Source: Acidobacteriota bacterium | GTDB taxonomy: Bacteria > Acidobacteriota > Terriglobia > Bryobacterales > Bryobacteraceae | NCBI GenBank assembly: GCA_021788955.1 | Contig: JAJYKC010000191.1 | Coordinates: 1-5,916 of the forward strand | Length of the DNA: 5,916 nt | Direction: 5' to 3' | Shown: positions 1-5,724 of the stretch, piece after piece | Position numbering within the stretch: the stretch's first letter is position 1 | Layout: each line of letters opens with the position of its first letter | Translations under genes and position numbers: made by a program | Notes under the pieces: generated by a model | Databases searched by the model: none | Told to the model about the DNA's origin: nothing | The model's input: the letters and a program-made list of their open reading frames with translations, nothing else

Positions 1-315
1 CATGGTCCGGTCGAGGTGGTCGATCGCGAATTCCGTGCGGTGGTTTTTGCCTCGCAAAAACAGACGTCGGAGCTTGACGGCGCGCTTGCCAAAGACCTGA
101 AGCGACTGGGCGCCTCGGTGCTGACCGTCGGCCCCTACGCGGAAGATGCGCTGACCTGGGCCCCCAGCAGCGTGCGCGGCGAGGAACTCGCACCGTTGTT
201 CGAGATCGTGCCCGTCCAATGCGCGGCGATGCGTCTGGCGGGATGGAAAGGATTCGTCCCGGGCGAATTTCGCACCGCGGCCGCGGTCACCACAACGGAA
301 ACCGGATTTGCATGA
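1..315 (+). CDS. SIS-domain phosphosugar isomerase/aminotransferase-like protein, 3' part only
   Basis: The frame is open from the first base, so the gene starts before the window; the last 104 residues are visible. They begin with His-Gly-Pro, matching the conserved HGP motif of the second SIS domain in GlmS-type and AgaS/NagB-II-type enzymes. An alternating beta/alpha pattern follows (residues 10-50). The end resembles the family's closing helix: EELAPLFEIVPVQ at 61-73 corresponds to the GlmS segment ending IAPIFYTVPLQ, and VTTTE at 96-100 to the GlmS terminus SVTVE. SIS proteins bind and isomerise or deaminate phosphosugars in the cytoplasm. By alignment from memory, the GlmS C-terminal catalytic lysine is replaced by alanine (near residue 95). 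I therefore favour a stand-alone isomerase or deaminase over a true GlmS, but substrate and exact reaction cannot be read. The ROK kinase starts 10 nt downstream, suggesting one operon. Confidence 0.8.
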   Translation, partial: HGPVEVVDREFRAVVFASQKQTSELDGALAKDLKRLGASVLTVGPYAEDALTWAPSSVRGEELAPLFEIVPVQCAAMRLAGWKGFVPGEFRTAAAVTTTETGFA

Positions 316-325
316 GCCACGGACC

Positions 326-1213
326 ATGCCCGTAGCAGGCATCGACATCGGGGGAACGACAACCAAGCTGGCCCTGGTTGGCCCGGATGGAAAGATCGAA
401 GGACTACGCACCATCCCGACGGCGCCCGGGCACGCTCCGGAATTTGTTGATCGTGTCGCTGCCGCGTTCCATGAAGCGGGGTTGCGCGGCGACCGGGTTG
501 GTGTTGCGGTCGCGGGATTTGTGAGCGACGCACACGACGCAGTAGCCTACAATCCGAATCTTCCCTGGCTGGAGCGCTTCCCGCTGCGAACCGCTCTTGA
601 ACAAGAGCTTGGCCTCCCGGTGACGATTGAAGCGGACTCTAACGCCGCCGCCGTTGCCGAGTGGCGCTGGGGCGCGGGCGGAGGTTCAAGCCGCTTCCTT
701 TGCCTTGCCGCTGGCACGGGTCTTGGCGGAGGCATGCTAGTCGGTGGCAAACTCCTCCGCTATGCCTACGAGGGCGTAGGAGATGTCGGCCATGTGATCG
801 TCGCCCCAGGCGTCGCCCTCTGCAGTTGTGGAGGAAAAGGGTGCGCGGAGGCGCTTGTCGGCGCGAACGCCATCGCGGGACGGTTCCGGGACGCCGGCGG
901 CAGTGCCACGGATCTCCGCGACGTGATCGAACAGGCATTCGCCCGAAATCCCTTGGCCATTCGCCTCATCGAGGACGCCGGCCGCTGGCTCGGCCTTGCT
1001 CTCTCCACTCTTGCCAACATTCTCTTCCCGGACCGCATCGCCATCGCGGGCGGCCTGTCCGAGGCCGGCGACCTCCTGCTCGAACCATGCCGCGCCGTGT
1101 TTCACGAGAATGCCAGCGCATTCGCCTCCCGGTGCGCGCGCATCGTGAAAGCGGAACTCGGCTGGCGGGCCACCCTCGCCGGCGCCGGAGCTTGCGCCAC
1201 GCTCGACGCCTGA
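326..1213 (+). CDS. ROK-family sugar kinase (glucokinase/N-acetylhexosamine kinase-like)
   Basis: A 295-residue cytoplasmic kinase, usual length for a ROK enzyme without a DNA-binding domain, predicted to phosphorylate a hexose or amino sugar with ATP. In order: N-terminal phosphate-binding loop GIDIGGTTTK (5-14); catalytic Asp104 in EADSNAAAVAE; phosphate loop GTGLGGG (130-136); GDVGH (152-156) giving the zinc-ligand His156; CSCGGKGCAE (166-175), which matches the ROK zinc motif CxCGxxGCxE with Cys166, Cys168 and Cys173; and the adenosine-side AGG (241-243). The usual Glu of GE(I/L)GH is Asp153, a conservative change. No helix-turn-helix precedes the kinase fold, so this is not a NagC/Mlc-type repressor. 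The start is ambiguous: ATG 326 places the ATP loop at the expected distance but has no clear Shine-Dalgarno; TTG 308 has GGAA 7 nt upstream, adds six residues and overlaps the SIS gene by 8 nt. Specificity is unknown; the SIS neighbour hints at amino sugars. Confidence 0.92.
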   Translation: MPVAGIDIGGTTTKLALVGPDGKIEGLRTIPTAPGHAPEFVDRVAAAFHEAGLRGDRVGVAVAGFVSDAHDAVAYNPNLPWLERFPLRTALEQELGLPVTIEADSNAAAVAEWRWGAGGGSSRFLCLAAGTGLGGGMLVGGKLLRYAYEGVGDVGHVIVAPGVALCSCGGKGCAEALVGANAIAGRFRDAGGSATDLRDVIEQAFARNPLAIRLIEDAGRWLGLALSTLANILFPDRIAIAGGLSEAGDLLLEPCRAVFHENASAFASRCARIVKAELGWRATLAGAGACATLDA

Positions 1214-1214
1214 A

Positions 1215-1232
1215 GTGTCCGTTCCCGGACAC
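1215..1232. promoter_or_regulatory. Perfect 18-bp dyad, probable upstream activator site 1
   Basis: GTGTCCG-TTCC-CGGACAC: two perfect 7-bp inverted arms around a 4-base centre, beginning one base after the ROK stop codon. Its centre lies about 115 bp before the predicted +1 of the sigma-54 promoter at 1312-1328, within the usual range for an enhancer site bound by a sigma-54 activator dimer. The RNA could also fold as a hairpin, but no T-run follows, so a terminator role is less likely. The function is inferred from symmetry, position and the second copy at 1235-1252. Confidence 0.6.
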
Positions 1233-1234
1233 GC

Positions 1235-1252
1235 GCCTCCGCCTTTGGACAC
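1235..1252. promoter_or_regulatory. Degenerate second copy of the dyad, probable activator site 2
   Basis: Shifted exactly 20 bp from the first dyad. The left arm GCCTCCG matches 5 of 7 bases and the right arm TGGACAC 6 of 7, with the same 4-base spacing. A 20-bp shift is about two helical turns, placing both sites on the same DNA face. Its centre lies about 95 bp before the predicted +1. A strong plus a weak tandem site is a common arrangement for enhancer-binding proteins that oligomerise on DNA. The protein that binds here is not in the window. Confidence 0.5.
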
Positions 1253-1311
1253 TTCCCACCGGCTTCAGGGGCCATCGGCGCTGCAAATCCCTTCCAAATC
1301 AAGCCGTACAA

Positions 1312-1328
1312 TTGGCACGGTGATTGCC
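1312..1328 (+). promoter_or_regulatory. Sigma-54 (-24/-12) promoter of the ADOP permease gene
   Basis: TTGGCACGGTGATTGCC fits the RpoN consensus YTGGCACGrNNNTTGCW at every defined base except the last. The invariant GG (1314-1315) and GC (1326-1327) are separated by exactly 10 nt. With C1327 at -12, transcription should start near G1339, giving a 25-nt leader before the GTG at 1364. Two tandem dyads lie about 95 and 115 bp upstream. AATCAA at 1297-1302 with T1307 is a partial match to the IHF consensus (WATCAANNNNTTR) between the dyads and the core; that part is weak. Such a promoter is silent without an ATP-hydrolysing activator, so the permease is probably induced by a specific signal. Confidence 0.8.
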
Positions 1329-1354
1329 CCTCCTTGCGGGGATACGGATACTTC

Positions 1355-1358
1355 GGAG
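1355..1358 (+). promoter_or_regulatory. Shine-Dalgarno fixing the permease start at GTG 1364
   Basis: GGAG followed by a 5-nt spacer (AATTT) to GTG 1364. The alternative upstream in-frame TTG at 1334 lies before the predicted sigma-54 transcription start (about 1339), so it could not be translated from that transcript, and no comparable ribosome site precedes it. Confidence 0.75.
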
Positions 1359-1363
1359 AATTT

Positions 1364-3856
1364 GTGCGAACCCTACTTCAGGATCTGCGCTTCGCCTCGC
1401 GCCAGCTATGGTCATCACGAGGCTTCACGTTGCTCGCGGTTTTGACCTTGGCCCTCGGTATCGGCGCGAACATGGCCTTGTTCACGGTCATCGAAAGCGT
1501 GCTGCTCCGCCCGCTCCCCTACCCTCATTCCGACCGCCTTGTTTTCATCGGCCCGGCGACCGAGAAGCCCGGCTTCGACTCAACCTCCTGGCTCAACTAC
1601 CACGACATTAAGCAACAATCTCATCAGTTCGCCGATGTCGCCGGCTATTCGGAGGATGTGAGCGTGGTGGCCGGGAAGGACGGTTCTCAGAGTATCGTCG
1701 CCCCGCGCGTAACTCCCAATCTATTCGCTTTGCTCGGCGCACGACCGCTGCTGGGCCGCACGTTCACCGAAGCCGAAGGACAGCCGAACGGGCCGCACGT
1801 GGCCATCCTCTCCGAGGGACTCTGGCGCCAGAGTTTCAACGCGGACCCAGGTATCGTAGGCCGCACCGTCGATGTCGGCGGCCTCCCCCGAACCGTAGCC
1901 GGCGTGATGCCGGCGAGCTTCAGCTTCCCGGAGCAGATGGGGCCGGACCTTCACAAAGGACTTTGGCTTCCGCTGCAGCCGACGCCTGAGATGCAAAAGG
2001 AACGCGGCTATGACTTCTTCCAGATCCTGGCGCAGCTCCGGCCTGGAGTCACAACCGGGCAGGCCCAAGCGGAACTCGACTCGATCGCCCGGCACATCGC
2101 CAAGACCGATCCCACTCAGACCCAGGTGCACTATTTCCGCGCGTTTCCGTATCAGCAGCTACTTACCGGCAACATCCGGCCTGTTTTCTATGCCCTGGTC
2201 GCCGCGCTCGCCCTCGTACTGCTCATCGCTTGCGCGAACGTCGCGAATCTCCTCATCGCGCGGTGTCTCAGCCGTCAGCAGGAATTCGCCGTACGCGTCG
2301 CGCTCGGCGCGAGCCGGCCTCGCATGATCCGCCAGGTGCTCACCGAGGGCCTTCTCCTGAGCATTCTCGGCAGTGGACTGGGCATGGCGGTGGCGGAACT
2401 CGTACTCCTTGCTATCCGGAAACTCCCCGACGGCACCATCCCGCGCTCGGAATCGATTGCGATCCATTGGCCGACGGCTTTTGCGCTTGTCACGGCCGCC
2501 GGCCTCACGGCCATTCTGTCCTCGCTGTTTCCGGCTCTACTGGTCGCGCGCGCTGACCCGCAAACGGCCCTCCAGACCGGGGCCCGTGGCGCCGGTTCGC
2601 GCGTGGTCGGTGGCAGGCTCAGCGGATGGCTGGTAGCCGGAGAAGTCGCCTTATCGACCCTCCTCCTGGTCTGGACGGGCCTGCTGTTCCACACCCTCTG
2701 GAACCTCGAGCATACGCAACTCGGCTTCGACATCACTCGCGTCACCACGTTCACCGCGATGCCGGTGGATTCAGCCGGCTTCGCGGGGATGGCGGTATCC
2801 GAAGTCACCTCCAACGCTCCAGCATCCGTCGCTTCGACGACCTATGCTCCGATTCTCGATCGGATACGCCATGCTCCCGGCGTCGAAGCGGTAGCGTTAG
2901 CGACGGCGCCCCCGCTTTCAGGCATGGACATGCGCTCGAGTTTCACCGTCGTCGGCCGGCCTAAGGAAGAATCGCGCAACAACAACGCCCGAGTTACCGC
3001 GGTTAGCGGCGACTACGCTCGAGCCTTGCGCACGCCGGTCATACGGGGCCGCATGATCCGTGATGACGACACGGCCGCCGCTCCGTTCGTGGCCGTTATC
3101 AACCAGACGCTGGCCCGAAGGTACTTCGCGGCACGAGACCCTCTCGGCCAGCAGGTCGACCTCGGCGGAAAGGACACCGGCATGATCAAGCCTTACACGA
3201 TCGTCGGCGTCCTCGCAGACCAGACGGATGACCGCGTAGGAAGCGCCGTACAGCCGCTCATCCTGCTTCCGCAGCAGCAGATCCTGGTTACTTCGCTGTT
3301 CTACCAAGCCCTGCTAAAAACCGTGGTCAGCTTTGTCGTGAAGACACGCACCGACGTACCCGTCGCTTCCGAAATGCGCTCGATCTTCCGCGAGACGGCG
3401 CCCGGATTCGCACTTGATAACTTCCAGACCATGCGCGAAGCGATCGACCAGAATACGTTCAGCCAGCGCCTCGGCCTGTACCTTACCGGATCCTTTGCCG
3501 GACTCGCCGTGCTCATGGTTGTGGCCGGACTCTATGGCGTGCTCGCCCAACTCGTCAGTTACCGCCGCCGCGAAATCGGGATTCGCATGGCGGTTGGCGC
3601 GACACGGGGCCGCGTCGTGGGGATGGTTCTTCGGCAGGGCTCGCTCTTGATCGGCGCAGGACTCGCGGGCGGACTCGCCCTGGCGCTGGCTAGCGGACAG
3701 CTAATCCGCGGTTTCCTCTACAATGTCCAACCGGCCGATGCGCTAAGCTACACGGCGGTCGCCGCAGCCATGCTCGCCGTCGGTTCTCTCGCCTCGCTCA
3801 TCCCGGCCCGCACGGCCGCTTCTGTCGAGCCGATGCAGGCGCTTCGAGAAGGCTGA
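1364..3856 (+). CDS. ADOP-type duplicated FtsX/MacB permease (ABC transporter permease without ATPase)
   Basis: An 830-residue inner-membrane protein with two fused MacB-like permease halves. In order: amphipathic start MRTLLQDLRFASRQL typical of ADOPs; TM1 about 21-43 with ALGIGAN (30-36); first periplasmic core domain about 54-270; FtsX domain 1 about 272-400 with ANVANLLIAR and EFAVRVALGASRPRMIRQ; an extra TM about 420-445; second periplasmic domain about 450-695; FtsX domain 2 about 700-830 with EIGIRMAVGATRGR (about 737-750), ending VEPMQALREG. Around eight hydrophobic segments fit the family. MacB/FtsX relatives act by coupling ATP hydrolysis to periplasmic movement for export or signalling, but no ATPase or membrane-fusion gene is present, so this is an orphan permease and its substrate is unknown. 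The GTG start is chosen over TTG 1334 because of GGAG at 1355 and the sigma-54 promoter. The gene appears intact and monocistronic, since the next gene is convergent 20 bp away. Confidence 0.93.
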   Translation: MRTLLQDLRFASRQLWSSRGFTLLAVLTLALGIGANMALFTVIESVLLRPLPYPHSDRLVFIGPATEKPGFDSTSWLNYHDIKQQSHQFADVAGYSEDVSVVAGKDGSQSIVAPRVTPNLFALLGARPLLGRTFTEAEGQPNGPHVAILSEGLWRQSFNADPGIVGRTVDVGGLPRTVAGVMPASFSFPEQMGPDLHKGLWLPLQPTPEMQKERGYDFFQILAQLRPGVTTGQAQAELDSIARHIAKTDPTQTQVHYFRAFPYQQLLTGNIRPVFYALVAALALVLLIACANVANLLIARCLSRQQEFAVRVALGASRPRMIRQVLTEGLLLSILGSGLGMAVAELVLLAIRKLPDGTIPRSESIAIHWPTAFALVTAAGLTAILSSLFPALLVARADPQTALQTGARGAGSRVVGGRLSGWLVAGEVALSTLLLVWTGLLFHTLWNLEHTQLGFDITRVTTFTAMPVDSAGFAGMAVSEVTSNAPASVASTTYAPILDRIRHAPGVEAVALATAPPLSGMDMRSSFTVVGRPKEESRNNNARVTAVSGDYARALRTPVIRGRMIRDDDTAAAPFVAVINQTLARRYFAARDPLGQQVDLGGKDTGMIKPYTIVGVLADQTDDRVGSAVQPLILLPQQQILVTSLFYQALLKTVVSFVVKTRTDVPVASEMRSIFRETAPGFALDNFQTMREAIDQNTFSQRLGLYLTGSFAGLAVLMVVAGLYGVLAQLVSYRRREIGIRMAVGATRGRVVGMVLRQGSLLIGAGLAGGLALALASGQLIRGFLYNVQPADALSYTAVAAAMLAVGSLASLIPARTAASVEPMQALREG

Positions 3857-3876
3857 CGAGGCCCAGCGGCCGGGAT

Positions 3877-4398
3877 CTAGCGTCGCTCGCTCGAGGGCGG
3901 CACCAGTCCCTTCAGGCGCATATATACGGCCATCGTGCCGTACATCTCGTTGTCGTGCGTCACGTTGTACCATAGCAGGCCGATCCGGGAATGGTGCATG
4001 TAGCCGGAGCCCACCGTGTCCATCTGGTTGGCCGCCGTCACCGAATCATACGCCTTGTCACACTCGTCGAACGAAGCTTTTAGCGACGCCTGGATGTCGG
4101 CTTTCTTCGCGTCCGCTGCGGGCATAGCCGGTGGTTTTGCGCCCGTCAACAGCGAGCAGGCGCGCAACTGTGCACCGGTAACGTGGGTCAAAAGTTCGGA
4201 GAACGGCCGCACGTCCGGCGTCGCCTTAAAGCTGTAATCGGCTTCCGGCATCTTTTCCGCGGCGCGAAGGATGTTGTTCTTCACACGCGTGTAGGCCTGT
4301 TTGGCCTCCTCGGCAAGGTTCTGGCTGGCGTCGCCGCCCGCCGGTTGAGCCACGGCGCACGCAGCGAAAACGAGAAACGCGGGAACGAGAAGTTTCAT
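3877..4398 (-). CDS. Exported DinB/YfiT-like putative metal-binding protein
   Basis: 173 residues from ATG 4398. Residues 1-18 (MKLLVPAFLVFAACAVAQ) form a signal peptide with a likely cut after AVA or AVAQ, so the mature protein should be periplasmic. The remainder is helical and has DinB superfamily landmarks: PFSELLTHV with His72 in helix 2, HH at 135-136, and the characteristic end THDNEMYGTMAVYMRLKGLVPPSSE (in part 147-171). DinB-fold proteins are four-helix bundles that usually hold a divalent metal with three histidines. Here His72 and His148 are in place, but Met152 occupies the position where relatives usually have the His of EHYG, so metal binding may be altered. An upstream start at 4491 would put 31 poorly explained residues before the signal peptide; ATG 4398 has GAAAGG 7 nt upstream. 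The gene is convergent with the permease and divergent from the lipoprotein gene. Its role is unknown; some DinB relatives are thiol S-transferases. Confidence 0.85.
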   Translation of the reverse strand: MKLLVPAFLVFAACAVAQPAGGDASQNLAEEAKQAYTRVKNNILRAAEKMPEADYSFKATPDVRPFSELLTHVTGAQLRACSLLTGAKPPAMPAADAKKADIQASLKASFDECDKAYDSVTAANQMDTVGSGYMHHSRIGLLWYNVTHDNEMYGTMAVYMRLKGLVPPSSERR

Positions 4399-4476
4399 GT
4401 CAATGCCTTTCAGGAAGAGCATATCGAACAATGCTATGGCGCGCAGCGGCCTCGAGAGGTATCGGAAAATGAGGAA
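4399..4476. other. 78-bp divergent intergenic region
   Basis: It separates the start codons of the minus-strand DinB-like gene and the plus-strand lipoprotein gene, so it should hold both promoters. I find no convincing -35/-10 pair or -24/-12 element for either direction. A 5-bp inverted repeat AGCAT/ATGCT (4418-4422 and 4431-4435) is present, too short to call an operator. Short frames from ATG 4431 (13 codons) and ATG 4436 (14 codons) run toward the lipoprotein gene. Confidence 0.4.
4406..4411 (-). promoter_or_regulatory. Shine-Dalgarno fixing the DinB-like start at 4398
   Basis: On the minus strand GAAAGG stands 7 nt before ATG 4398. Together with the signal peptide that begins at this ATG, it rules out the longer reading from 4491 as the preferred start. 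Confidence 0.65.
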
Positions 4477-5103
4477 ATGACAACGAGACACCGGTTGGGC
4501 TTCGCCCTCGCCTTGGTCCTGGGCTTGGCAGCTTGCTCGACCGCACCGGAACAGAAGGCGGAGACGAAAGCACCATCCGCGGATCCGCCGCGTACCGGCC
4601 GGGAAGCCTTCCAGGAAATGTACGTGCAGGCACGAGGCTGGGCGGTCGACGCGCAGCCGCTGCAGGTGCAGAGCTACAACCTAAAGCAAATGAAATCGGA
4701 AGGGGGCAAGGCTGCCGTCTGGCGAGCAACATTCGTCTCTGCATCACTCCACCAGGCGCGCACTTATACTTGGTCCGCAGTCGAAGACACCGACAACGAT
4801 CTCCACAGGGGCGTTTCGGCTGCCCCTGCCGAGTCATGGTCCGGACCCGGCACCCAGCGCCCATTTCTGCTGGCCGCCCTGCGCAGCGATACCGACAAGG
4901 CGCTGGAGGCCGCTCTGGCGAGAAAGGAGACCCAAGAGTACGTGAAGAAGAATCCCGGCCAACCCGTGATGTACCTGCTCGAGGCGACCGACCGTTTCCC
5001 AGACCCGGCGTGGCGTGTCGTCTGGGGCGACTCCATCGCCACCAGCGGCTACTCGGTTTTCGTCGATGCCTCCACGGGGCAGTTTTTGAAGAGAACGTTT
5101 TAG
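4477..5103 (+). CDS. Putative lipoprotein with PepSY-like C-terminal region
   Basis: 208 residues. The N-terminus MTTRHRLGFALALVLGLAAC is a lipoprotein signal: positive start, hydrophobic core, lipobox LAAC with Cys20. After a Pro/Lys/Ala-rich linker (21-40) comes a soluble domain. Its end, AWRVVWGDSIATSGYSVFVDASTG (178-201, shown as two halves of one strand-turn-strand), resembles the closing beta hairpin of PepSY-type modules, where a Trp-Arg-Val strand is followed by an Asp-x-x-Thr-Gly turn. I do not recognise a specific family. PepSY-like domains are associated with peptidase inhibition or cell-surface functions, but that is only a hint here. The anchor point (inner or outer membrane) cannot be fixed; residues after Cys20 are Ser-Thr, with no Asp at +2. 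The start at ATG 4477 is supported by the lipobox, but its Shine-Dalgarno (GAGG, 4471-4474) sits only 2 nt away, unusually close. The methyltransferase-like gene follows after 23 nt, probably in the same transcript. Confidence 0.75.
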   Translation: MTTRHRLGFALALVLGLAACSTAPEQKAETKAPSADPPRTGREAFQEMYVQARGWAVDAQPLQVQSYNLKQMKSEGGKAAVWRATFVSASLHQARTYTWSAVEDTDNDLHRGVSAAPAESWSGPGTQRPFLLAALRSDTDKALEAALARKETQEYVKKNPGQPVMYLLEATDRFPDPAWRVVWGDSIATSGYSVFVDASTGQFLKRTF

Positions 5104-5126
5104 GCCGTGTTCGCTTCAGCGAATCC

Positions 5127-5687
5127 ATGAAATTCCCCCACGCATGCTTGTACCGCTACCTGGCGCCGGTCTTGCTCACCACAACGTTCGCGGCCCTGGG
5201 CCAGCAGCCGATCCCGGAGCGCTATCCGGACGTTCCGTTCGTTTCCACTCCACAGCCCATCATTGACCAGATGCTTTCGCTGGCCGGTATCCATCCGGGG
5301 GACCGACTGGTGGACCTCGGCTCCGGCGACGGCCGCATCGTCATTACCGCCGCCAAACGCTACGGCATTGACGCGGTTGGTGTCGAAATCAACCCTGCGC
5401 TTGTCCGCCAAGCCCGGGCAAACGCCGCCGCAGCAGGTGTCACAGCCAAAGCGACGTTCGTCGAGGGAGACCTGTTTGACTACGACCTAAGGAAGGCCAC
5501 CGTGGTCACCATCTTCCTCCTGCCCGGAATCAACATGCGCCTCAAGCCGAAACTACTGAAGGAATTGCAACCCGGTGCCCGCATCGTCTCCCATCGGTTC
5601 GACATGGGCCTAAACTGGCCTCCGGAGAAAACGGAGGTTGTTTTGGGCGAGCCTATCTATCTCTGGACCATCCCAAAGCGCCCCTGA
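5127..5687 (+). CDS. Class I SAM-dependent methyltransferase-fold protein with signal peptide
   Basis: 186 residues. Residues 1-25 look like a signal peptide: Lys2 and Arg10, hydrophobic LAPVLLTTTFAALG, then QQ. DVPFVSTPQPIIDQML (35-50) leads into the Rossmann core: motif I LVDLGSGDGRI (61-71), acidic motif II VGVEIN with Glu87 expected to hold the SAM ribose, helix NPALVRQARANA, then EGDLFDYDL (113-121), and motif IV region VVTIFLLPGINMRLKPKLL (126-144). The order and spacing are normal for class I methyltransferases and the active-site loop is intact. The family is known mainly from such short proteins, several with exported N-termini; the substrate is unknown. If it is exported, SAM supply outside the cytoplasm is unexplained, unless the N-terminus is an uncleaved membrane anchor or the fold has another use. 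The ATG has no clear Shine-Dalgarno and lies 23 nt after the lipoprotein stop, so coupled translation is possible. Confidence 0.85.
   Translation: MKFPHACLYRYLAPVLLTTTFAALGQQPIPERYPDVPFVSTPQPIIDQMLSLAGIHPGDRLVDLGSGDGRIVITAAKRYGIDAVGVEINPALVRQARANAAAAGVTAKATFVEGDLFDYDLRKATVVTIFLLPGINMRLKPKLLKELQPGARIVSHRFDMGLNWPPEKTEVVLGEPIYLWTIPKRP
5619..5645 (+). terminator. Terminator-like hairpin inside the methyltransferase 3' end
   Basis: CCTCCG (5619-5624) and CGGAGG (5632-5637) pair perfectly around GAGAAAA. Two possible G·U pairs extend the stem below, and the T-rich TTGTTTT (5638-5644) follows. It lies within the coding sequence about 40 nt before the stop, so it may simply reflect codon content. 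No other terminator candidate follows this gene. Confidence 0.25.
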
Positions 5688-5724
5688 TGCCGTTGCTCAT
5701 CCCTGCGAAACTGAAAAACAGCCG

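Noticed and set aside
1215..1232. Dyad as an intrinsic terminator of the sugar operon
   Set aside because: The stem is perfect but no T-rich tail follows. The second copy and the spacing to the sigma-54 promoter favour an activator site.
737..1252. 171-codon minus-strand open frame opposite the ROK gene
   Set aside because: No recognisable motif and fully antisense to a well-supported kinase.
661..1323. 220-codon plus-strand open frame over the ROK gene
   Set aside because: Arg-, Pro- and His-rich composition in a shifted frame of a convincing ROK kinase; typical of GC-rich shadow frames.
2161..3856. Two FtsX halves of the permease as a recent tandem duplication
   Set aside because: The two halves share family motifs but differ strongly in sequence; this is the old, normal ADOP architecture.
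3857..3876. Bidirectional terminator between the permease and DinB-like genes
   Set aside because: Only a 4-bp GGCC/GGCC pairing (3860-3871) and no T-run on either strand.
4533..5126. Open upstream extension of the methyltransferase frame, 198 codons through the lipoprotein gene
   Set aside because: It overlaps the lipoprotein in another frame with Arg-rich low-information sequence. The signal peptide at 5127 marks the true start; a fusion is not supported.
4400..5128. 242-codon minus-strand frame opposite the lipoprotein gene
   Set aside because: Arg/Pro/Ser-rich shadow with no domain. The opposite strand has a lipobox and a coherent soluble domain.
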